NCBI GenBank assembly: GCA_001917665.1
Contig: MNEL01000042.1
Span: forward strand, 16,495-80,494
Reading direction: 5' to 3'
Origin: Gemmatimonadetes bacterium 13_1_40CM_69_22
Lineage (GTDB): Bacteria > Gemmatimonadota > Gemmatimonadetes > Gemmatimonadales > GWC2-71-9
DNA: 64,000 bases
Numbering within the stretch: position 1 is the stretch's first letter; every line of letters begins with the position of its first letter. Positions 8,231 through 16,217 of the stretch are shown here, piece after piece. A program made the translations under genes and the position numbers. A model generated the notes under the pieces. That model was not told the DNA's origin, did no database searches, and was given only the letters and a program-made list of their open reading frames with translations.

Positions 8231-9387
8231 GCGCTGCCCATGAGCGGCGCCTGGAGCGCGTGATAGATCCCGCGGGCCCGTTGCACGAGCCCAGCGTAGC
8301 AGGATTGTTGATCCTTGCCGCTGGCGAACACGGTGCATACCGGCTGGCCCCGCGCGATCCGCTGGCCCGGCACGGGGATGTCGCGGATGTCGTCGTCCTC
8401 GAGCCACGCCGACGTGTCGCCGACCTGCACGTCCCCCTGGGCGTAAACGATCGCCTTGCCGACGGCGTCCGGACGGCGCCTGGCGGCCTCGAGGTCGAAG
8501 CGCGGCAGCGCACCGGCGCAGGCCCGCGCGTGCGTCTCGAAGATCGAGATGCCGTAGGCGCGCTCGACCAGCTCCATGGAGGCGGTGTAGCGCGGGTTCA
8601 CGTCGACCGGGTACCAGTACTTCCCGCGCTCCGCGATCAGGTCGATGCCGTTCAGGCCGACGAGCCCGAACGCTGCGGCCGCGGCGTTCGCGATGCGCCA
8701 CGCCTGCTCGCACGGATCGAACAACTCGTGAGCGATCCGGTCTCCTGCGCTCGCCAGAATGCTGCCGCAATACCGAAACCCCTCGACGCCGAAGGCCGGA
8801 TCGCCCACCAGCATCCGCGAGATCCCCAGCGGCACGGCCCGGCCGCCCGCCGCTACGAACACGATGGACCCTGGAGCGCCGACGACCTGCTGCTGCAGGT
8901 ACCACCCCTTCGGCACCGGCTCGCCCGCCCGGTAGAGGCGCACCCCCCTCCCCCCTCCCGACGCCCGTGGCTTGAGCAGCCAGCGAAAGTCCAGCGGCTC
9001 GCCCGTCGTGGGGCCCGAGAAGGTGAGGGGGAAGGCGTGATTGATGGTGGAAAGCGCGCGCATCGGGTCGCGGGCGCGCGGCAGCAGCGCTGGCGGGTTT
9101 CCCCAGAGCGGGCGGCCATGGGCGAGGGCGCGCACCGCTCGCGGGTGGTTCTCGAAGCTCGCCACGTAGGCGACCGCGTCGCACGCGACGAAGCGTCCCT
9201 GCTGCACTGCGAGGGCGACACTGAACCGGCCTCGCGGCGTCCGCGCCACCGCCACCTGCCGGCAACGGGCGCGCAAGTCGAGGTCTCCAAACCCGTCCAC
9301 CGCGACCACGTCATACCCCGCCCGCGCGGCCGATTCGGCGAACCCACGCGTCGAAACGCCGGCGATGAGCACGCGGGTCGGCGTCAC
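8227..9387 (-). CDS. ATP-grasp protein of the archaeal-type C1 cluster (OrfY-like)
   Basis: VTPTRVLIAGVSTRGFAESAARAGYDVVAVDGFGDLDLRA...LLKPRASGGGRGVRLYRAG...LVGLNGIDLIAERGKYWYPVDVNPRYTASMELVERAYG; GTG start at 9387. Confidence 0.8.
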   Translation of the reverse strand: MTPTRVLIAGVSTRGFAESAARAGYDVVAVDGFGDLDLRARCRQVAVARTPRGRFSVALAVQQGRFVACDAVAYVASFENHPRAVRALAHGRPLWGNPPALLPRARDPMRALSTINHAFPLTFSGPTTGEPLDFRWLLKPRASGGGRGVRLYRAGEPVPKGWYLQQQVVGAPGSIVFVAAGGRAVPLGISRMLVGDPAFGVEGFRYCGSILASAGDRIAHELFDPCEQAWRIANAAAAAFGLVGLNGIDLIAERGKYWYPVDVNPRYTASMELVERAYGISIFETHARACAGALPRFDLEAARRRPDAVGKAIVYAQGDVQVGDTSAWLEDDDIRDIPVPGQRIARGQPVCTVFASGKDQQSCYAGLVQRARGIYHALQAPLMGSA

Positions 9388-10469
9388 GCGAGCCCGAGGC
9401 GCCGCCGCGCTTGGTCGCGGGAAATGACGTAGAGATGATCGAGGACCGTCCCCTGCGCCTCGCGGATGCCGAGCGCCGCGACGAGCTCGCGGTGCGAACC
9501 GCCGCACAGGCCGTCCGCGATGAGGGCGGCGCCCTGCGCGCCCTCCTTCGCGTCCGCCGCGAATCCCTCGAGCAGCCGCACCGGGGCGATGCCCTCGAGC
9601 CGTTGAGCGATGGCCCGGCGCACCCCCTCCACGCGCGCGAGGCGTCCCGATAGGACGATCTCGCGCGGCGCCGGCACGCTCGCCCGCAGGAAGCGCACCG
9701 TCTTCACCGCGCCTTCGACGAAGGCCTCCCGGGCGGTATGCTCGCGCGCCGTCTGGGGGTTGCCGAGCGCGTCGGGGGATCCGGGGCCGCTGTCCCAGCC
9801 CGCCACCGCGGCCGCGCCGCCGCCGAACAGCAGCGACTTGGGCACGGAGCCGGCGAGAAACGCGACCTCCCCGTCGAGCGCGCCGGGGGCACGAAAGCCC
9901 AGCGGCCCGGCCGAGCCCCCGACGCCGTCCACGATCTGTCCGTCGGCGACGGCCAGGGCCGCCGTGAACGCGCCCCCCAGCTCGAGCAGCACGAATGACA
10001 CGTCGCGCACCGACCGGCCGGTCCGGCGCGCCTGCTCGTCGATGGCCAGCGCCGCGGCGCAGACCTTCTCGGCCGTCCCCATGTCCACGCGGTTCACCTT
10101 GCGGTGCGCCGGGACCGAGGGCAGGTGGATGACGCCCGGCGTGAACAACACAGGGAGGGCCGACCGGGCGAGTGCCCGGGCCAGCGCGCGCAGTCCCCCG
10201 ATCCCTCCCGGCTCACCTTCCGCGGCGAGGAAGGCAAGCCGTAGGTCCTCCTCGGTTGCCTCTTGGGCCCGGGTGAGCGGGAGGCCGTAGCCGGACGGCC
10301 CGACGACGCAATCGAGCGGCCCCGCGGCTTCCAACAGCCCGACGAACCGGGCGGGGTCGGCGAGCGCTTCGGCGGTCGGAAGGGACCGGTCCAGGAACAG
10401 GCGGCCGTGCTCCAGGCCGCACGCGTCGATGGTGACGGTCCCCGGGTCGATGCCGATCACACGGGGCAT
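9384..10469 (-). CDS. DUF1464 / ASKHA-fold kinase-like protein associated with the H4MPT cluster
   Basis: MPRVIGIDPGTVTIDACGLEHGRLFLDRSLPTAEAL..., VNRVDMGTAEKVCAAALAID, LLELGGAFTAALAVADGQIVDGVGG: DUF1464-like. Confidence 0.75.
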   Translation of the reverse strand: MPRVIGIDPGTVTIDACGLEHGRLFLDRSLPTAEALADPARFVGLLEAAGPLDCVVGPSGYGLPLTRAQEATEEDLRLAFLAAEGEPGGIGGLRALARALARSALPVLFTPGVIHLPSVPAHRKVNRVDMGTAEKVCAAALAIDEQARRTGRSVRDVSFVLLELGGAFTAALAVADGQIVDGVGGSAGPLGFRAPGALDGEVAFLAGSVPKSLLFGGGAAAVAGWDSGPGSPDALGNPQTAREHTAREAFVEGAVKTVRFLRASVPAPREIVLSGRLARVEGVRRAIAQRLEGIAPVRLLEGFAADAKEGAQGAALIADGLCGGSHRELVAALGIREAQGTVLDHLYVISRDQARRRLGLA

Positions 10470-10473
10470 TCGT

Positions 10474-11355
10474 CTACTGCGGTTTCGCGCTCAACTCCCG
10501 CGCGACGTCGGCGATCGTTTCAGCGTCCAGCACGAGGTCGTTGCGCTCGAACAGGCGCACGATGCACGCCTTGTGCACCTTCATCTTCAGGTTGCCGATG
10601 GCAAGCGCGCCGAAGCACCGCACGCCGTGCTTCACGACGCCGTCGTCCATCACGTCGACGCCCTCGACGCCGAGCGGCGGGACGGCATTCACGTCCGCCA
10701 CGACCTCGAGTCCCGGGCGGTTCGCCCACGCCTGCTTCGGAACGAGCGTGACGCCCGCCGGCCCCGCGTTGAGCAGCAGCGCGGCGCGCTCGCAGGCGGG
10801 GGCTGCCTCGCTCGCGTCCCGCATCGTGGTCGCGCGCACCGTGCCGCCGAAGCGCTGGAGCACCAGGTCGCGTGCCCGCTCACCCGCGTCGGCCTTGCGG
10901 GACGTGATCACTACCTCCGCGCCCGCCCTGGCGAACAGCCCCGCCGCCCGGATCCCGACGGGCCCCGTCCCCGCGACGATCAGCACGCGCTTGCCGCGCA
11001 CGTCGCCCCCCCCTCCCGCCGCCTGCACCATCTTCGCGACGGCCGCGACGGCGGTCGTGTTCGACCCGTTCGAGTCCAGCATCACCGACACCGTGAACGG
11101 ACCGAAGAACGCTTGCTTCGCTGCGGCGAGGAGCCGCTCTCCCGCCGCCATGTCGGCCCCGCCGATGAACACGGCGGTGTTCTTCAGGTCGTTCGGGCCA
11201 CGCGTGAAGATGCAGCCGTGGATCAGGTCGCGGACGTCGGCTTCGGTGATGGCGCCGTAGCTCATCACTGCGTCGGCGCCGGCGTCGTACGCCACCACCC
11301 GGTCGAACACGCTCGGCAGCCGGGAGCTGTCGAGCTGCACCAGCAGCTTGCGCAT
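10474..11355 (-). CDS. NAD(P)-dependent methylene-H4MPT dehydrogenase (MtdB/MtdC-like)
   Basis: MRKLLVQLDSSRLPSVFDRVVAYDAGADAVMSYGAITEADVRDLIHGCIFTRGPNDLKNTAVFIGG...GKRVLIVAGTGPVGIRAAGLFARAGAEVVITSRK. Confidence 0.9.
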   Translation of the reverse strand: MRKLLVQLDSSRLPSVFDRVVAYDAGADAVMSYGAITEADVRDLIHGCIFTRGPNDLKNTAVFIGGADMAAGERLLAAAKQAFFGPFTVSVMLDSNGSNTTAVAAVAKMVQAAGGGGDVRGKRVLIVAGTGPVGIRAAGLFARAGAEVVITSRKADAGERARDLVLQRFGGTVRATTMRDASEAAPACERAALLLNAGPAGVTLVPKQAWANRPGLEVVADVNAVPPLGVEGVDVMDDGVVKHGVRCFGALAIGNLKMKVHKACIVRLFERNDLVLDAETIADVARELSAKPQ

Positions 11356-11399
11356 CGGGATTCGGGCTCCAAGGCCTCGGACAGGGAGAAAACAGTCGA

Positions 11400-11421
11400 G
11401 GGGCGGCAACCCCACCGCCCC
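11400..11421 (-). terminator. Candidate attenuating/processing stem-loop between fae and the mtdB-like gene
   Basis: Minus strand GGGGCGG-TGGGGTTG-CCGCCCC followed by TCGACTGTTTTCT: 7-bp GC stem, weak T-run. Confidence 0.4.
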
Positions 11422-11452
11422 CCGACCGCAGGATCCGACGACCGCCGGGGCG

Positions 11453-11968
11453 TCAGCTCTTGTCGGCGCCGCCCGCGAACGGGTGGGTGGCGGTCTTCGC
11501 GCCGCTGATGACGGCGTCGACGCGCGGTTGGTTCTTCAGGGCGCGCTCGATCGACTCCTTCACCGCCCGGTAGTTGAAGTCGAAGATCTTCTTGTCGTTC
11601 TTCGCCTGCCAATGGATGAAGACGCCCACCAGGATGCAGTAGTCGTCCACCTTGTCGCGCGGGATGACGCCCGAGGACACGCTGTCCACGACCGCCCGGG
11701 CGACCGCCGCCTGCGCCGGGCCGAACATCTGCACGGCCTGGGTGGCGCCCTTGATGGTGACCTTGTTGAAGAGGAGCGCGTCGGGCTTGGCCGGCAGGTT
11801 CGGACTGACCACGGCCAGGAGGGTGCTATGCCCTTCGCGTTGGTTCGACAAGGCGTTCACGAATGCCTGCCCTGCGGGACCCGACTTCGACCCGATGATC
11901 AAGTCGATGTGGGCGACCTCATTCCCGTCGCCTACCAGCGATTCGCCGATGAAGAAATCCGCTGCCAT
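11453..11968 (-). CDS. fae: Formaldehyde-activating enzyme
   Basis: FIGESLVGDGNEVAHIDLIIGSKSGPAGQAFVNALSNQREGHSTLLAVVSPNLPAKPDALLFNKVTIKGATQAVQMFGPAQ...: Fae. Confidence 0.97.
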   Translation of the reverse strand: MAADFFIGESLVGDGNEVAHIDLIIGSKSGPAGQAFVNALSNQREGHSTLLAVVSPNLPAKPDALLFNKVTIKGATQAVQMFGPAQAAVARAVVDSVSSGVIPRDKVDDYCILVGVFIHWQAKNDKKIFDFNYRAVKESIERALKNQPRVDAVISGAKTATHPFAGGADKS

Positions 11969-12189
11969 AACTACCTCCCGATCCGGATGGGGTCCACGAG
12001 TGCCGACTGCCGGCCGTTACGAGTGCGGTGTTGAGAGCGGCGTGGCTGCGGGGGTCAAATAGGACCACGCGGTCCCGCCTGTGCGGGTAGCTCTTACGGA
12101 ACCGTATCGATGGGGTGCTAAGCTGCCCGCGGTGTAGACCGGTGTCAAGGCCGCGGAAGAGGCCGCGAAACGGGAACGTTTCCGGGCGC

Positions 12190-12390
12190 CTACTCCGGCG
12201 CCGCGGCGCCCGTCGCCACGCGCCAAACCTCGTCGGCAAGCCATTCGAGCCGTTGCTGCGAGTAGTCGAGCTCGGCGGGGGTCATCTCCTTGGAGCGCCG
12301 TGCGATCTCCCGCGCGTGGACCAGCAGCTCGTCCAGCACCTCGCGCAGCGGCCGGTTCGTGCGCCGCTCCGCTTTCGGGCGCGGACTCAC
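12190..12390 (-). CDS. Small conserved-looking hypothetical protein (66 aa)
   Basis: GTG start with 4-nt overlap to the upstream ORF; VSPRPKAERRTNRPLREVLDELLVHAREIARRSKEMTPAELDYSQQRLEWLADEVWRVATGAAAPE. Confidence 0.55.
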   Translation of the reverse strand: MSPRPKAERRTNRPLREVLDELLVHAREIARRSKEMTPAELDYSQQRLEWLADEVWRVATGAAAPE

Positions 12391-13331
12391 GCGGTCTGGA
12401 TCCCGAGCGCCCGGTCCTCCGCCGTACGGAACTCTTCGGCTGCGGCGCGCAGCGTCGAGGCGATCCCCCGTTCGGCGAGGTAGTTCTCGACCAGGCGCAG
12501 GCCGAGGTAGTACCCGGCGCGCTCCGGCAGCACCTTCCCGCCCATCAGCCGGGCGGCCGGCGTCATCCCGCCGGCCAGGAAACGCAGCCGCAAGCCCAGC
12601 CCCGTCTCGTCGAGCACGGGGGCCGTCACGCGGCGAAGGAACGCGTCGAGCTCTCGGATCCGACGGTACTGCCGTCGCGTGTAGCCAAAATACTCCCACG
12701 GCTCGAACCCCGGAGCCACCGCCTGCGCCGCCGCGACCGCTGCGCCCTCGTTCACGAGCAGCTCGCGCAGCGTGGCCCGGCTTCCCGTGTCCCAGTAGTC
12801 GTAGTGGCCGCGCAGGTCGGCGACGAGGCGCCGCAGGTCGGCCCGGCTGGCGGGCGACGTGTACCGCACGGCGTGCGCCGCCTCATGCGCGACCCACAGC
12901 GACAGGAGATGCGGCGCGAGCCCCATCCCGTACGTCTGCGGGTTTGCCCGCCCGGTGAAGTGCTCGAGGCACACGAACGCGATGCCGCGCCCGCCCACCA
13001 CCAGCTCGCCCGCGTTCGCCGCGCCTACGCCGACCATCAGGTAGAGGTCCACGGGACAGTCGGCCTCGAAGCGCTCCAGCGCGCGCTGCAGCGCGTCTTC
13101 GCTGATCGACACGACGTCCACGTCTTCGAGCAGCCGCTTCAGGTCGGACCGGTCAGCTCGCAGCGCCGCCGCGATCACCTGCTCGGCGTGGGGCGATGCG
13201 GGGTCGAGCACATAGTTCTGCCAGTAGCTCGTGAGGACGGGCCGGTGGCGGTCGAGATACTCGTGGTAGGCCGCGGTGGGATCGGGCGCGGCGAGGACCG
13301 CCAGGAATTCCGGCACGAGATTGACGAGCAT
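12387..13331 (-). CDS. Putative zinc-dependent protease-like protein (DUF2268-like)
   Basis: MLVNLVPEFLAVLAAPDPTAAYHEYLDRH...LLSLWVAHEAAHAVRYTSP... contains HExxH. Confidence 0.6.
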   Translation of the reverse strand: MLVNLVPEFLAVLAAPDPTAAYHEYLDRHRPVLTSYWQNYVLDPASPHAEQVIAAALRADRSDLKRLLEDVDVVSISEDALQRALERFEADCPVDLYLMVGVGAANAGELVVGGRGIAFVCLEHFTGRANPQTYGMGLAPHLLSLWVAHEAAHAVRYTSPASRADLRRLVADLRGHYDYWDTGSRATLRELLVNEGAAVAAAQAVAPGFEPWEYFGYTRRQYRRIRELDAFLRRVTAPVLDETGLGLRLRFLAGGMTPAARLMGGKVLPERAGYYLGLRLVENYLAERGIASTLRAAAEEFRTAEDRALGIQTA

Positions 13332-13384
13332 GGACCGGGCGGCCCCAATTTGGGAAGGCGCCCCGTCGGAGACAAGCGTCAGGT

Positions 13385-15349
13385 TTAGCGGACCGTGATC
13401 TCGACCGCCACCGACTCTGACTTGACATTTCGCACGGCGTCGGTCACGCCGAGCGTCACCCGGTAGCGCCCCGGTGGCACGCGTCCGGGCTCGAGCACCA
13501 GCTGCTCGACCGTGACGTCCTCGGCCGGCGCTTCGCGCGTGAACTCGACCACGACCGGCTGCCGCGCCCCCAAGACCCGGGCAAGCAACGAGCGCACCGG
13601 GGCGAAGCGGTAGCGGGCGACGTAACGCGCCACGCCGCGCTCGTCCGCCGCGAGCCCGTACACCTCCGCGTACGCCGCGAGCGGCGCGCCGGTGCGGTAC
13701 ACCAGATCCGCGGGCATCGCGGCGAGCAGCGCATTCCGGTCGCCCGCACGGTCGGTCGCACCCAGGATGAGGCTCGAGAGCATCGGCGCGGCGGCGCGCG
13801 CGAAATGCGGGACCGTCACGGCGCCGCGGATCCGGCCCAGCACGCCGGCCGAGTCGACGTCGAGCCCGAACGTGTAGCGGCCCGGGGGGACGCTGGCGCG
13901 CAACAGCCCGGGCCCGCTGGCCAGAGCCGCCGCCACGCCGCGCTCGTCCCACAATGCGAGCCCGGCGGTGTCGGGCGCGCTCCGATAGTAGACCTCCGTG
14001 CGCCCTGGCGTCCGGCCGCGGAAGAACGCCGCCCACACCCGTGCGGCGAGCGGCGCGCCGAGCGTCGTGCGGTCGCTCTCGAGCAGCCGCCGCGTGTCGC
14101 TCATCTGGCGCTCCGTCGTCGGTGTGAAGATGTAATCACCGCCGAGCTGGAGCCCGGCGCTCGCGGTGGCCCGCGTGAAGGTGATGGCGACCGGCCCGCC
14201 GGCGGTCTCGTAACACCACGCTTCCGCGTCGAGCGAGCTCATCCCCGGAAGGTCGGGCAGCCGCACCGAGGCGCGCGCCTGCGGCACGCGCGAGTCGGGG
14301 GGACCGTGGCGCAGCCACACGAGGCCGCGGGCATCGAGCCCGCTCTGGTTGTAGATCGAGCGCTCGCCGGCCGGGTCGTCGGCGTCCCCCGACTCCGGTC
14401 CCAGGCCGACAACGACGAACCGCTGTGGCGAGCCCGGCAGGGCGGCCGGGGCGAGGCTCCGGGCGGTCGCGGAACGGTGGTACAAGCTCAGCGGGTGCAG
14501 CAGGCGGAAGCGGCGCCGCACCACCGCGAGCCGGCGGAAGTGCTCGGCGATCCGCTCGTTTTGCGGCGTGATCAGATTCGGATCGCGCTTGCCCCAGAAC
14601 CACAGGAAGAACCGCCGCGCATCGTCGGGGCCCGTGGCCGCGAAGCGGGCCGCCTCGTTCGGAGTGGCGATCAGCCGGGCGTTGGCCCACACGGCCCCGC
14701 TCGAGTCGAGGTCGGCGTGCGCGAGCGTGCTGTCGTACCACGCGTAGCCCGCCGAGTCCCGGCCCAGCTGGAAGCTCGCCTCGGCGCGCACCAGCCAGGC
14801 GGGGACGTGCGGTCCACGCCGCGCGAGGACCCGGGCGGCGAGCGAGTCCGCGCGCTCGGGCTCCTCGAGCGCGATGGCGATCAGCGCGCGCCGCTCCAGG
14901 GCCGCAACATCGTCCGGGTGGAGGGCGAGCACCCGGTCGGCGTGGCGCCAGATGGCGTCGTCGTGGTAGAGCTCGAGAAAGCGCGCCCAGGCAGCGCGGT
15001 CCCCCGGGCGGAGCTCGAGCAGCCGGAGCAGCGCGCCGCGGGCGATGCCCTCGCCCTCGTCGCTCCCCAGCCGATACCCCACCTCGACTTGCCCCCACAG
15101 CGGCGCCGGCTCGGCTGGAGCGAGCCGCTCCGCCGTGCGGAACTCGTCGAGCGCGCGGTAGCGGCCCGCGGCGGGCCACGCGTGCCACACCCACCCCAGC
15201 GCGAGGTGGGCATGCGGGTCACTCGGCTGCTGGACGACCAGCCGCTCGGCGGCGCGGCGGGCCTCGGGGAGACGCCGCGCGGCGAGCAGGGAGTCGGGAT
15301 CGCGGCCTGCGGCATCCTGCAGGGACAAGAGAACGAGCAGCGCGAGCAC
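13385..15349 (-). CDS. GWxTD domain-containing TPR-like protein
   Basis: FAATGPDDARRFFLWFWGKRDPNLITPQNERIAEHFRRLAVVRRRF motif; TPR-like N-terminus. Confidence 0.75.
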   Translation of the reverse strand: MLALLVLLSLQDAAGRDPDSLLAARRLPEARRAAERLVVQQPSDPHAHLALGWVWHAWPAAGRYRALDEFRTAERLAPAEPAPLWGQVEVGYRLGSDEGEGIARGALLRLLELRPGDRAAWARFLELYHDDAIWRHADRVLALHPDDVAALERRALIAIALEEPERADSLAARVLARRGPHVPAWLVRAEASFQLGRDSAGYAWYDSTLAHADLDSSGAVWANARLIATPNEAARFAATGPDDARRFFLWFWGKRDPNLITPQNERIAEHFRRLAVVRRRFRLLHPLSLYHRSATARSLAPAALPGSPQRFVVVGLGPESGDADDPAGERSIYNQSGLDARGLVWLRHGPPDSRVPQARASVRLPDLPGMSSLDAEAWCYETAGGPVAITFTRATASAGLQLGGDYIFTPTTERQMSDTRRLLESDRTTLGAPLAARVWAAFFRGRTPGRTEVYYRSAPDTAGLALWDERGVAAALASGPGLLRASVPPGRYTFGLDVDSAGVLGRIRGAVTVPHFARAAAPMLSSLILGATDRAGDRNALLAAMPADLVYRTGAPLAAYAEVYGLAADERGVARYVARYRFAPVRSLLARVLGARQPVVVEFTREAPAEDVTVEQLVLEPGRVPPGRYRVTLGVTDAVRNVKSESVAVEITVR

Positions 15350-15356
15350 CTGGCCC

Positions 15357-16184
15357 TCAGGCCTTGTCGCGCATCTTCCGGCTCATCTCCGCGAGGAATT
15401 TCCGCTCGGCCGGCGTGAGGCTCTCGATCCCGCGTGCCGATATTTTGTCGAGTACGCGGTCGATCTCCGCCTGTGCCGCGTCACGTGGCGGGCGGCGCGG
15501 CTTGAGTCCCGCGTCGCTCGCCCGGGCTGCGCGGCCCGGGTGGACCAGCACGCTCGGCTGCGAGGCGCGCCGCACATGACGCTCCGCCCGCGCCAGCCGC
15601 CAGTCGGCGACCTTGAGATAGAGGAAGCCCGCCCCGAAGCCGCCGAGATGCGCGAGGTGCGAGACCTTGTCGATCGGTGGGAAGATCGCGAGCCCCAGGG
15701 AGACGGCGACCGTGAACGTCACGAGCCATTTGGCGGGGATCGGCTCAGGGAGCGGGAACACGTAGATCGGCCGGTCGGGCGCCGCCCACGCGAACGCCAG
15801 CAGTACGCCGTACACGGCGGCCGACGCGCCGATCACGAGTTCCACCGGGCGGAACTGCATCAGCGCGAACGACAACGCCGCGCCGCCTAGGCCGCACAGC
15901 AGGTAGTACGCCAGGAACGGCCCGCCGCCCATCCGCTCTTCCACGTCCGGCCCGAACACGAACAGCGCGAGCAGGTTGAACGCCAGGTGGAGCGGCCCGC
16001 CGTGCAGAAACATGTACGTGACGAACGTCCACGGCTGCGCCAGGGCGCGCAACGGCACGAACCCGAACGTCGCAAGGAAGCGCGGGTCGACGAAGATCGT
16101 CATCTGGAAGAGGAAGACGACGAGGTTGGCGACGAACAGTCGTCGCACCCAGGGGGTCATGCCGAAAATCCGCTGCGGGCCCAT
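15357..16184 (-). CDS. Rhomboid family intramembrane serine protease
   Basis: Multiple TM segments; FLHGGPLHLAFNLLALFVFGPDVEERMGGGPFLAYYLLCG, IGASAAVYGVLLAFA, HLAHLGGFGAGF. Confidence 0.85.
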   Translation of the reverse strand: MGPQRIFGMTPWVRRLFVANLVVFLFQMTIFVDPRFLATFGFVPLRALAQPWTFVTYMFLHGGPLHLAFNLLALFVFGPDVEERMGGGPFLAYYLLCGLGGAALSFALMQFRPVELVIGASAAVYGVLLAFAWAAPDRPIYVFPLPEPIPAKWLVTFTVAVSLGLAIFPPIDKVSHLAHLGGFGAGFLYLKVADWRLARAERHVRRASQPSVLVHPGRAARASDAGLKPRRPPRDAAQAEIDRVLDKISARGIESLTPAERKFLAEMSRKMRDKA

Positions 16185-16193
16185 CTACCCTCG

Positions 16194-16217
16194 GCGCCTA
16201 TGCGCCTGTGCGCCTAG
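16194..16217. repeat. Tandem octamer repeat (GCGCCTRN)x3 at the ddl/rhomboid junction
   Basis: GCGCCTAT GCGCCTGT GCGCCTAG read directly; the last copy overlaps the ddl stop region. Confidence 0.7.

Noticed and set aside
11969-12189. tRNA or known riboswitch upstream of fae
   Set aside because: Hairpins present but no T-loop/anticodon arms, and no riboswitch consensus I can name; kept only as an unclassified regulatory candidate.
13805-15418. 537-aa plus-strand ORF opposite the GWxTD gene
   Set aside because: Low-complexity antisense frame; the minus strand has the GWxTD motif and coherent protein.
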